Assembly: GCA_022822575.1 (NCBI GenBank)
Contig: JAJEBJ010000465.1
Span: forward strand, 1-8,432
Source of the DNA: Alphaproteobacteria bacterium
GTDB lineage: Bacteria; Pseudomonadota; Alphaproteobacteria; SP197
Direction: 5' to 3'
DNA length: 8,432 bases
Part shown: in pieces, positions 1 to 6,477 of the stretch
How positions within the stretch are numbered: the stretch's first letter is position 1
Layout: the number at the start of each line of letters is the position of its first letter
Made by a program: the position numbers and the translations under genes
The notes under the pieces: generated by a model
The model's input: only the letters and a program-made list of their open reading frames with translations
Database searches by the model: none
What the model was told of the DNA's origin: nothing

Positions 1-1165
1 CAACGCCCGGGAGGCGGAACTGATGTCCCGTCACCTGGAGTCGGGTAGCGTGGAGAACACGATCGTCGTCAACACCTGCGCCGTGACTGCCGAAGCCGAG
101 CGTCAGGCTCGCCAGATGGTGCGCCGGCTGCGCCGCGAGAATCCGTCGGCTACCATCGTCGCCACCGGCTGTGCCAGCGAAATTGACCGCCAGGCGTCGG
201 CCGCCATGCCGGAAATCGACCGTATCGTGGCCAACGGCATCAAGACCCGACGCGAGACTTGGACCACGGCGCCGGCCTCACGGCAGACCGTTGCCCCGGC
301 AGCGAGGGCCCGCACCCCCGTCGAGGTGCAGAACGGTTGTGATCATCACTGCACGTTCTGCATCATCCCTCGCGGCCGCGGCCCTTCGAGAAGCCGCCAG
401 ATGGACGATGTCATCAACGATGTTCGCGACATCGTCTCGTCCGGGTGCAACGAAGTAGTGCTGACCGGCGTCGACATCACGGCATGGGGTCAGGACCTCC
501 CGGATCGACCCGGCCTCGGTGACCTTGTTTTTGCCATCCTCGCCGGCGTACCCGAACTGCCCCGTCTCAGGCTGACCAGCCTGGATGTCGCGGAGGTCGA
601 CGAAGCACTCCTCGACGCCATCGCCTCCGAGGAGCGCCTCATGCCGCATCTCCACCTGTCACTTCAGGCGGGTGATCCCATGATTCTCAAGCGCATGAGG
701 CGGCGGCATACACCGCAGGATGCTGTCCGCTTCTGCCGAAATGTGCGCCGGCTGCGTCCGGATATCGTGTTCGGTGCCGATCTGATAGCCGGATTCCCCA
801 CCGAATCGGAGGACATGTTTGCCAACACCCTGGACCACGTGGACGACTGCGGCCTGACATGGCTCCATGTCTTCCCCTATTCCGAGCGGCCCGGAACTCC
901 TGCAGCCAGGATGCCGTCTCTTCCGCGCCACGTGAGAAAGGAGCGTGCGGCGAGGCTGCGCCAGGCTGGTGCGGCGGCCGCTGCCTCCTGTCTTGATTCC
1001 CTTGTTGGCTCCACCTCTGCCGTTCTCGTGGAAGCCCCGGGGAGAGGCCGCACGGAACACTACGCCCCGGTGGCGACGCGCGCGGACCTCGCGACGGGCA
1101 GCATCCACCAGCTCGTCCTCGCCGGCCGCGACGGTGACCGGCTTCTCTCGGGACCGGCCCCTTGA
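1..1165 (+). CDS. mtaB: tRNA (N6-threonylcarbamoyladenosine(37)-C2)-methylthiotransferase MtaB, 5' truncated
   Basis: This radical-SAM enzyme adds a methylthio group to t6A37 in tRNAs that read ANN codons, giving ms2t6A. The frame is open from base 2, so the true start and the first cluster cysteine (usual motif GCRLN) lie upstream; the fragment NAREAELM at the edge matches the end of that motif. Two N-terminal MTTase-domain cysteines are visible, in VVNTCAVT (codon at 77) and ATGCAS (170). The radical-SAM CxxxCxxC motif, CDHHCTFC, spans 338-361. Family motifs follow: EVVLTGVDIT, GADLIAGFPTE and HVFPYSERPGTPAARMP. The C-terminus, with GRTEHYAPV, is a short TRAM-like tail. About 387 codons are present, so roughly 15-25 residues are probably missing. 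The TGA stop at 1163-1165 overlaps the ftsY start, so the two genes are probably translationally coupled. MtaB is preferred over MiaB or RimO because of the TGVDI and GRTEHYAPV signatures. Confidence 0.95.
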   Translation, partial: NAREAELMSRHLESGSVENTIVVNTCAVTAEAERQARQMVRRLRRENPSATIVATGCASEIDRQASAAMPEIDRIVANGIKTRRETWTTAPASRQTVAPAARARTPVEVQNGCDHHCTFCIIPRGRGPSRSRQMDDVINDVRDIVSSGCNEVVLTGVDITAWGQDLPDRPGLGDLVFAILAGVPELPRLRLTSLDVAEVDEALLDAIASEERLMPHLHLSLQAGDPMILKRMRRRHTPQDAVRFCRNVRRLRPDIVFGADLIAGFPTESEDMFANTLDHVDDCGLTWLHVFPYSERPGTPAARMPSLPRHVRKERAARLRQAGAAAAASCLDSLVGSTSAVLVEAPGRGRTEHYAPVATRADLATGSIHQLVLAGRDGDRLLSGPAP

Positions 1166-2085
1166 GCAGTGATGGCTGGTTTGCCCGGCTGCGTGCCGGG
1201 CTCACGCGCTCCTCGGACAGATTGAGGGATTCGATCGGTGCGATCGTCAACTCAAGGAAACTCGACAGCACCGCCCTGGGGGAACTCGAGGACGCGCTGA
1301 TCGAAAGCGACATCGGTGTGACCACGGCAGCTACCCTGGTGGCGGAACTGTCTCGCTTGCGGTTCAACCGGCAGGTGACCGATGAGGACGTGCGCGGCGA
1401 CCTTGCCGAACACATTGCCCGCATTCTCGAGCCGCTTGCCGTGCCTCTGCGCCCCGACCCCGCCAATCGACCCCATGTCGTCCTCGTGATGGGAGTCAAC
1501 GGGACAGGCAAGACCACGACGATCGGCAAACTCGCGCAGCATCACCGGGAGAAGGGTCTCGAGGTTGTGCTGGCCGCCGGCGACACCTTTCGGGCGGCAG
1601 CCATCGAACAGCTCGGGATCTGGGGTCGGCGGACCGGCGCCAACGTGGTCAGTGGCAAGGAGGGAGGCGATCCCGCAGCCCTTGCCTATACGGCCTACCA
1701 AACGGCGCAATCTCACAACGCAGACCTCCTTCTCGTCGACACGGCAGGCCGTCTCCACAACAAGCGCCATCTGATGGACGAGCTGGTCAAGATCCGGCGG
1801 GTTCTGGGCAAGCTGGATTCCGAAGCTCCACACGACCGGGTTCTCGTCGTCGATGCGACCACAGGCCAGAACGCCCACTCCCAGGTCGAGACCTTCCGTG
1901 AAGCGTGCGATATCACCGGACTGATCGTCACCAAGCTCGATGGTTCGGCGCGGGGCGGTGTCGTCGTTGGCCTCGGTGAACGATTCCAGCTTCCCCTGCA
2001 CGCCATCGGCGTCGGCGAGGGAGCCGATGATCTCAAGCCCTTCGAGGCGCGGGAGTACGCCCGCTCCCTCATGGGGCTTTCCTGA
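1162..2085 (+). CDS. ftsY: Signal recognition particle receptor FtsY
   Basis: FtsY is the membrane-associated SRP GTPase that docks Ffh-ribosome complexes at the Sec translocon. The 307-residue protein is a bare NG core. An N-terminal amphipathic stretch (WFARLRAGL, residues 6-14) is the usual lipid-binding element, and a helical N domain follows to about residue 100. The G domain shows the P-loop GVNGTGKT (111-118), DTFRAAA (141-147), DTAGR (193-197), TKLDG (257-261) and the closing GVGEGADDLKPF. The long acidic A domain of E. coli FtsY is absent, as is common in alphaproteobacteria. I chose the TTG at 1162 because its TTGA overlaps the mtaB stop and the residues after it match FtsY N-termini; no in-frame ATG or GTG lies close by. 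A weak Shine-Dalgarno (CGGGA, 1149-1153) precedes it. Ffh is the only serious alternative, and it is excluded by the lack of an M domain. Confidence 0.96.
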   Translation: MSSDGWFARLRAGLTRSSDRLRDSIGAIVNSRKLDSTALGELEDALIESDIGVTTAATLVAELSRLRFNRQVTDEDVRGDLAEHIARILEPLAVPLRPDPANRPHVVLVMGVNGTGKTTTIGKLAQHHREKGLEVVLAAGDTFRAAAIEQLGIWGRRTGANVVSGKEGGDPAALAYTAYQTAQSHNADLLLVDTAGRLHNKRHLMDELVKIRRVLGKLDSEAPHDRVLVVDATTGQNAHSQVETFREACDITGLIVTKLDGSARGGVVVGLGERFQLPLHAIGVGEGADDLKPFEAREYARSLMGLS

Positions 2086-2136
2086 CCACCCCGGGACTGC
2101 TATTCGTCAGCCCCCATTCAACCGGATACGGCGCAC

Positions 2137-2733
2137 ATGACAACACCGGTGCTGTCTGAAGACGAGCGGGACTCCCGTGACAAGACTGCCGCAGCGGCGA
2201 AGATCCTCTTCGACTCCCGCCTGATCCTGCTCTTCGGCGAGGTCAACGAAAAGGTGGCACGCGAGACGACCGCGCAGCTCCTGGCGCTGAGCGAGACCTC
2301 GCATGAACCCATCCGCCTGGTGATCAGTTCACCGGGAGGTCACGTCGAGTCGGGTGATGCCATTCACGACATGATCCGCTTCATCGGCGCTCCCGTGACA
2401 GTCATCGGAACCGGCTGGGTGGCCAGCGCGGGCGTCCATATCTACCTCGCCGCAGCAAAGGAAAGGCGCTACTGCACGCCCAACACCCGGTTCCTGCTTC
2501 ACCAGCCCATGGGCGGCATCGGTGGCAGTGCCGTCGACATGGAAATCGAGGCCCGGGAGATCCTGAAGATGCGCGACCGTCTCAACCGCGTCATTGCCAG
2601 CGAGACGGGACAGTCGCTCGAGCAGGTGGCACGTGACACGGACCGCAACCACTGGCTCAGTCCGGAAGAGGCCCGCGATTACGGTATTGTCAGCCACATC
2701 GTGTCAGGAATCGACGACATCAACGTGTGTTGA
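2137..2733 (+). CDS. ClpP-like serine protease (family S14), non-canonical paralogue
   Basis: This 198-residue protein has the ClpP fold throughout: LLFGEV, the SSPGGHVESGDAIHDMIRF strand-turn, GTGWVASAG, FLLHQPMGG, DIEIEAREI-like VDMEIEAREI, and a C-terminal SPEEARDYGIV. The alignment to mature E. coli ClpP is almost gap-free, so numbering coincides: nucleophile Ser97 and His122 are present. The third triad residue, Asp171, is Asn171 here (AAC at 2647-2649). The N-terminus also lacks the RGERxxDIYSRLL segment that forms the axial loop in canonical ClpP. This points to a specialised second ClpP rather than the housekeeping one, which usually sits beside clpX. From memory, related alphaproteobacterial proteins share the DTDRN motif, so Asn may be typical of this subfamily. 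The ATG lies 51 bases after ftsY with only a weak ribosome site (CGGA at 2123-2126). No clp ATPase gene is in the window, and activity and partner are unknown. Confidence 0.88.
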   Translation: MTTPVLSEDERDSRDKTAAAAKILFDSRLILLFGEVNEKVARETTAQLLALSETSHEPIRLVISSPGGHVESGDAIHDMIRFIGAPVTVIGTGWVASAGVHIYLAAAKERRYCTPNTRFLLHQPMGGIGGSAVDMEIEAREILKMRDRLNRVIASETGQSLEQVARDTDRNHWLSPEEARDYGIVSHIVSGIDDINVC

Positions 2734-2748
2734 CGTGTGTTGACGTGT
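2723..2748 (+). repeat. 10-base tandem repeat across the clpP-like stop codon
   Basis: The unit ACGTGTGTTG occurs twice in full (2723-2732, 2733-2742) and then as a partial copy (ACGTGT, 2743-2748), giving about 2.6 copies. The first copy encodes the last residues and overlaps the TGA stop at 2731-2733; the others lie just outside the gene. The word TTGACGTG inside it (2730-2737, 2740-2747) appears again at 2825-2832. It may be simple replication slippage; no regulator site is recognised. Confidence 0.7.
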
Positions 2749-2879
2749 TCCCTGGCAACCGATGTAGCGCGCCGGTTCGAACGGGCCGGCCCACAGTGAA
2801 CGAATCACCCTGAAGCTTGCCGCCTTGACGTGCGCGACGATCAGCGCTGCCGGCGGCAACGACGTTCCCGGTCGCCGAT

Positions 2880-3335
2880 CTACCGGGATGCCGTGTCCGG
2901 CGAACTGGAATCGCTGACCTCCCAGTGGGCCTTTCCGCCATCGACGAGACGGAACAGCGGATGGATCCGCCGCTCAATTGTCTCATTCCACGCCCGCCAG
3001 GCAGGGGAACGGCGCGCCAGCTTCGCCATGAGATGACGCCACTCGAAGTCGACCTGGCCCCGGGGCACATCCATCACGAACTTGGCTGCGCCGCTTTCAA
3101 TTCTGGTGCCGTCGAACCGATATCCCCGTCGCACCGCCTCGGCGTGGACAGCCCACAGATAGGTTCCGATCACAGCCAACGGCTCGGCCGCGTCGCGGAA
3201 CCGGATCAGCTGGGCATGATGGCGATACCCCCTGGTCCTGCCAGCCAGGACGGCCTGGGCAAGAAGACCCTCACGCCACAGGGCCACCAGACCGTTCGTA
3301 TCGAGATGCCCCGGGTGAAGGCTCCACAGACGCAT
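2880..3335 (-). CDS. Pyrimidine dimer DNA glycosylase / endonuclease V family protein
   Basis: The 151-residue protein matches the Pyr_excise family, whose founder, T4 endonuclease V, excises UV-induced pyrimidine dimers and nicks the backbone. Family landmarks are the N-terminal MRLWSLHPGHLD, LVALWREGLLAQ (16-27), GYRHHAQLIRF and RRGYRFD. Aligned with T4 endonuclease V (138 residues), Arg2, Arg21 and Glu22 correspond to its Arg3, Arg22 and catalytic Glu23. The catalytic Thr2 of the phage enzyme has no equivalent: Met1 occupies its slot. The ATG at 3335 is preceded by a good Shine-Dalgarno on the minus strand (AGGGAG, 3346-3341, five-base spacing), which overlaps the stop of the upstream CoA synthetase gene nine bases away, so the two are probably cotranscribed and coupled. 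Stop is TAG at 2882-2880. Family membership is well supported; glycosylase activity on dimers is inferred only, since bacterial members of this form are largely uncharacterised. Confidence 0.82.
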   Translation of the reverse strand: MRLWSLHPGHLDTNGLVALWREGLLAQAVLAGRTRGYRHHAQLIRFRDAAEPLAVIGTYLWAVHAEAVRRGYRFDGTRIESGAAKFVMDVPRGQVDFEWRHLMAKLARRSPAWRAWNETIERRIHPLFRLVDGGKAHWEVSDSSSPDTASR

Positions 3336-3344
3336 GCCCGCTCC

Positions 3345-5498
3345 CTATGCCGGAAGGGCATGGGTTGAGCGTCCGGCAGACTTCCGGGGCGGGACAGGCA
3401 CGTCGGAGAACTCAGTTGCCGTCCGGGGGACCAGCACGGCATCGACAGCCCTGACGAAGTCTTCACCGACTATGAGCGGATTGACGTCCATCTCGGCAAT
3501 GACGTCCTTCAGCGCGTGGCAGACGGCGGAAAACCGGCTGAGCATGACCGAGAGAAGGGCAATGTCGCAGGGCGGCCGGGAACGCACGCCTTCAAGCAGG
3601 CGCCGGATCCTGAGCCCGTCGATGAGACGGCGGGCCTCACCGACACCAAAGGGCGCGAGCGATGAGGCCCGGTCTTCAAGCAGTTCCACCAGGGTGCCTC
3701 CGGCGCTCACCATCACCACGGGCCCCCACTGGGGATCATTCACCATGCCGAATGCCACTTCGGTTTCACCCCGGACCATTTCGGCAACACACATGTCCGG
3801 TCCAAGCGACATCAGGGACGTGACGGCATTGCGCAACGCTGCCTCGTCCTGAAGATCGAGATGAACGCCACCGCTGTCGGACTTGTGAAGGAGTCCGGGC
3901 ACCGCCGTCTTCAGCACCACGGGGTATCCGATGTCACGAGCCATCTTCGCGGCGTCATCAGGGGAGCGGCATAGCCGGTTCGCCGCTACCGGAATGCCGA
4001 ATGCACCAAGCATGGCGAGAACTTCGGTTTCGCCAGGAGCGTCATTCCGGGAAAGACGTTCCTTCCAGAGCCGGACAAGGTCCGGATCCATGGCCGGCGC
4101 CGTTCCACCGTCCACTGTCCGTCGATCGCGGTACGCGAAGGCACACTTCACGCCCGTGAGAAGCGGCTTCACACCGTTGATCACCGGAACGCCGCTGTCG
4201 AGCATGTCGCTGGCGAAGGATCCGTTGTCGGCAGCGCCGAGGGAACTGGTGAGAATGTAGGGTTTGTCCGAGTCACGGCCGATCCGCTGCGCCGCCTCAC
4301 CGATCTCCGGCAGGCCCTCCTGGCGGTCCGTGCGGAAGTACTCGTGGGCAAGGATCGCAACTCCGGGGTCCCGTTCGAGAATGCCGGCGCACTGTCCGAT
4401 CACGGTTCCGAGGCGTTCGTCGAACGGGCCCGCGGCGTCGAGAGGATTGACCGCCTCGAGCCCGATACCGAGACGCGAATCGAGAGCACTGACGGTCGCC
4501 CTGGACAACGGTGCGAACTCAATTTCCATGTCACTGGCGAGATCGATCAGCTGTTCGCGCAATCCTCCCGAATCGAGAATCGCGGCAAACCCACCCACGC
4601 CCACGGTCTTTCCCAGAGCGAAGATCTGGGCTGCGGCCATGAGGCCGTCGAGATCGTCCGTGCGCAACACGCCGTAATGGCGGCACACCGCATCGAATGC
4701 CGTGTCGTCACCGACAAGGGCCCCTGAGTGGGTCTGGGCAAGCCTGGCGCTTTCCGGCGTTCTTCCGACCTTCGTCACCACCACGGGGATGTCCCGGTCG
4801 CGCGCCTTGGCGACGGCCCGCACAAAGGCGTCAGGATCACGGATCGCCTCGGCAAAGAGTGCCAGAACTCGGGTTGTTGGCTGCTCCAGGGCGTAGTCCA
4901 TGTAGTCCGCGAGCGATGCGTTGATCTCCTGTCCCTGGGACACCAGAAGGTTGAAGCGAAACCGGCGTGACTCGTTGGCCAGCAGGCCGAACACCGATCC
5001 CGAGTGACACAGGGCCGCTATGTTGCCGGGCCTGGTATCGAAGGGCTCCTGAAAGCTCGCGAAGGTCCGGGCCTCAAAGTTGTAGAATCCCATGCCGTTG
5101 CCACCACAAACCGGAACGCCCGCCTCGCGGGCCATCGCCTTCAGGCGCTCGAGAAGGCGGGGTTCCCGGTCGTCTTCGAGGAGACAGGCGTCGAAGATGA
5201 CCATGGCACGGGCTCCGGCGCGGATCGCCTCCCGCATGACCCCTTCCATGCGATGCGCGGCCACCGACAGGATGGCAAGATCGACAGGCCCGGGAAGATC
5301 CGCCAGGGAGGCCACGGCCTCGATGCCCTCGACGGCGGAATGTCTCGGGTTCACCACGGCAAGACTGCCGGGGTAGCCGCCCGTGAGAAGGCTTCTTGTC
5401 ATGAGGTTTCCGACAGAGCCGGACCGTGGCGATCCGCCGACAAGGGCAATGGATCGGGGCGCAAGCAGGGGCGCAAGCCAGTGGGTGCGTGCCGACAT
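3345..5498 (-). CDS. ADP(NDP)-forming acyl-CoA synthetase, fused CoA-binding and ATP-grasp subunits
   Basis: Enzymes of this family interconvert an acid, CoA and ATP with acyl-CoA, ADP and phosphate through a phosphohistidine. The 717 residues show the fused order: a Rossmann CoA-binding domain (about 10-140, with IALVGGSPRSGSVGN), two succinyl-CoA-ligase-like domains (about 155-460) and an ATP-grasp domain (about 488-695). The predicted phosphohistidine is His257 in QTHSGALVG. Glu217 (LFAEAI) and His538 (HKSDSGGV) match the accessory Glu and the relay His of archaeal acetyl-CoA synthetases. VVLKT (527-531) and EMDVNPL (669-675) are ATP-grasp features. No acetyltransferase domain is attached, so this is not a Pat-type protein. 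The ATG at 5498 follows GAGGGG (5510-5505) at six bases. It heads an operon with the glycosylase-family gene and diverges from the CaiD-like gene. The acid used is not readable; acetate, a branched or aromatic acid, or a betaine-type acid are all possible. Confidence 0.9.
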   Translation of the reverse strand: MSARTHWLAPLLAPRSIALVGGSPRSGSVGNLMTRSLLTGGYPGSLAVVNPRHSAVEGIEAVASLADLPGPVDLAILSVAAHRMEGVMREAIRAGARAMVIFDACLLEDDREPRLLERLKAMAREAGVPVCGGNGMGFYNFEARTFASFQEPFDTRPGNIAALCHSGSVFGLLANESRRFRFNLLVSQGQEINASLADYMDYALEQPTTRVLALFAEAIRDPDAFVRAVAKARDRDIPVVVTKVGRTPESARLAQTHSGALVGDDTAFDAVCRHYGVLRTDDLDGLMAAAQIFALGKTVGVGGFAAILDSGGLREQLIDLASDMEIEFAPLSRATVSALDSRLGIGLEAVNPLDAAGPFDERLGTVIGQCAGILERDPGVAILAHEYFRTDRQEGLPEIGEAAQRIGRDSDKPYILTSSLGAADNGSFASDMLDSGVPVINGVKPLLTGVKCAFAYRDRRTVDGGTAPAMDPDLVRLWKERLSRNDAPGETEVLAMLGAFGIPVAANRLCRSPDDAAKMARDIGYPVVLKTAVPGLLHKSDSGGVHLDLQDEAALRNAVTSLMSLGPDMCVAEMVRGETEVAFGMVNDPQWGPVVMVSAGGTLVELLEDRASSLAPFGVGEARRLIDGLRIRRLLEGVRSRPPCDIALLSVMLSRFSAVCHALKDVIAEMDVNPLIVGEDFVRAVDAVLVPRTATEFSDVPVPPRKSAGRSTHALPA

Positions 5499-5527
5499 CG
5501 AGAACCCCTCGCCTTCACAGCCGGCAA

Positions 5528-5555
5528 ATCATGGTGCGGTCATGGAGCGTGTCAA
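5528..5555 (-). promoter_or_regulatory. Candidate sigma70-type promoter for the acyl-CoA synthetase operon
   Basis: On the minus strand a perfect -35 box TTGACA (5555-5550) is followed after 16 bases by CATGAT (5533-5528), four of six matches to TATAAT. Transcription would begin near 5521, leaving a leader of about 22 bases that contains the GAGGGG ribosome site. Position, strand and spacing all fit the gene at 5498. No operator is recognised. Confidence 0.45.
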
Positions 5556-5570
5556 GGCAGATCCGGCATC

Positions 5571-5599
5571 TTGCAGGAGGGCGCGCGCAGGCGTTAACT
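5571..5599 (+). promoter_or_regulatory. Weak candidate promoter for the CaiD-like operon
   Basis: TTGCAG (5571-5576) and TTAACT (5594-5599) are separated by 17 bases and lie upstream of the ATG at 5636. Each box matches consensus at only three of six positions, so the call rests mainly on spacing and on the need for a promoter in this divergent gap. The true promoter could be elsewhere in 5499-5635. Confidence 0.22.
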
Positions 5600-5635
5600 G
5601 ATGGTGCGACTGATTCGGAACCGCGGGAGCAATCC

Positions 5636-6445
5636 ATGACCTTGCCTGTTGAAGACAGCGTGAGCCAGGGCGTGACTGTCCACCGGGAGGACGGCGTGCT
5701 GCTCGTCACCCTTGATCGTCCTCCGGCCAACGCCATCGACAACGCGACCAGCCGCAGGATGGGAGAGGTGTTTCTCGGATTTCGTGACGATCCCGATCTC
5801 AGGGTGGCCATCCTCACCGGTGGCGGCGAGAAGTTCTTCTCGGCCGGCTGGGACCTCAAGGCCGCATCGGCCGAACTCGAAGTGCTTGAGGAGGATTACG
5901 GACCTGGCGGGTTCGGCGGCATGCAGGACCTGCTTGATCTCAACAAGCCCATCATCAGCGCGGTCAACGGCATCTGTTGCGGTGGCGGGCTCGAAGTCGC
6001 CCTCGACGCCGACATCCTCATCGCTGCCGAACACGCCACATTCGCGCTCCCCGAAATCACCGTCGGCACCTATGCGCCGGCGGCCTGTATCGCCCTCCCC
6101 AAGCGCATTCCCTATCACATCGCCATGGAACTCCTGCTCACCGGCAGGTGGTTCGATGCCGCCGAAGCTCACCGCTGGGGTCTGGTCAATCGCGTGGTGC
6201 CCTCAGCGGACCTCATGGATGAAGCCTGGAAACTGGCGCGGCTCCTTGCCGACGGGCCACCCCTTGTCCAGGCAGCCACCAAGGAAATCGTGCGCGACGC
6301 AGAGGACAAGAAGTTCCAGGACGCTCTCAACAAGGTCAACAGACGGCAGTACCGCACCGTCGAGACCATGATCCCCAGCGAGGACCGCAAGGAGGGTCCG
6401 CGCGCCTTCCAGGAGAAGCGCAAACCGGTCTGGAAGGGGCGCTGA
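5636..6445 (+). CDS. Enoyl-CoA hydratase/isomerase family protein, carnitinyl-CoA dehydratase (CaiD)-like
   Basis: Crotonases hydrate or dehydrate CoA thioesters; E. coli CaiD interconverts crotonobetainyl-CoA and carnitinyl-CoA. The 269-residue protein resembles CaiD over its whole length: LDRPPANAID, a CaiD-style GEKFFSAGWDLKAA (64-77), GPGGFGG (89-95) and a C-terminal SED..EGP.AF.EKR.PVWKGR pattern. The oxyanion-hole segments (SAGWDL, CCGGGLE) and both crotonase acids, Glu120 and Glu140, are present with the usual 20-residue spacing. The loop after Glu140 reads TVGTYAPAACIALP, where CaiD has a PDSGG turn, so substrate preference may differ. I chose the ATG at 5636 because GGGAG (5625-5629) sits six bases upstream and homology begins there. 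The same frame is open to 5426, but that extension would cover the start of the divergent synthetase gene and looks noncoding. The amine dehydrogenase gene follows 32 bases downstream, probably in one operon. Family is certain; the carnitine-type substrate is inferred. Confidence 0.87.
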   Translation: MTLPVEDSVSQGVTVHREDGVLLVTLDRPPANAIDNATSRRMGEVFLGFRDDPDLRVAILTGGGEKFFSAGWDLKAASAELEVLEEDYGPGGFGGMQDLLDLNKPIISAVNGICCGGGLEVALDADILIAAEHATFALPEITVGTYAPAACIALPKRIPYHIAMELLLTGRWFDAAEAHRWGLVNRVVPSADLMDEAWKLARLLADGPPLVQAATKEIVRDAEDKKFQDALNKVNRRQYRTVETMIPSEDRKEGPRAFQEKRKPVWKGR

Positions 6446-6450
6446 CCGGG

Positions 6451-6468
6451 ATCTCCGTCTCGGGAGAT
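6451..6468 (+). promoter_or_regulatory. Inverted repeat enclosing the ribosome site of the amine dehydrogenase gene
   Basis: ATCTCC (6451-6456) and GGAGAT (6463-6468) form a perfect six-base stem around a six-base loop (GTCTCG). The right arm contains GGAG of the only Shine-Dalgarno-like sequence before the next gene, so folding would hide it until ribosomes leave the upstream CaiD-like stop at 6445. There is no following T-run, so it is not an intrinsic terminator. A translational-coupling role is inference. Confidence 0.4.
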
Positions 6469-6477
6469 GTGACAAGA

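Noticed and set aside
687..1529. 280-codon open frame on the minus strand
   Set aside because: It is antisense to mtaB and ftsY, both certain genes; its composition (long runs of Arg, Ser, Pro, Gly) is typical of a GC-rich shadow frame.
1252..2001. 249-codon open frame on the minus strand
   Set aside because: It is the antisense shadow of ftsY, with no ribosome site or recognisable domain.
2771..2790. GCCGG...CCGGC hairpin with TTCGAA in the loop, as terminator or tRNA T-arm
   Set aside because: There is no T-run after it, the loop is ten bases, and no acceptor, D or anticodon arm fits around the GTTCGAAC, so neither a terminator nor a tRNA is supported.
2734..2879. Convergent intergenic gap searched for a bidirectional terminator or small gene
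   Set aside because: Only weak four- to five-base stems without T-tracts and trivially short frames were found; nothing can be called beyond the tandem repeat.
5426..5635. Upstream extension of the CaiD-like frame by 70 codons
   Set aside because: It overlaps the start and leader of the divergent synthetase gene, shows no crotonase homology, and a good GGGAG site precedes the ATG at 5636.
6451..6468. Inverted repeat read as an intrinsic terminator after the CaiD-like gene
   Set aside because: No T-run follows and the stem is only six base pairs; its overlap with the next ribosome site makes a coupling role more likely.
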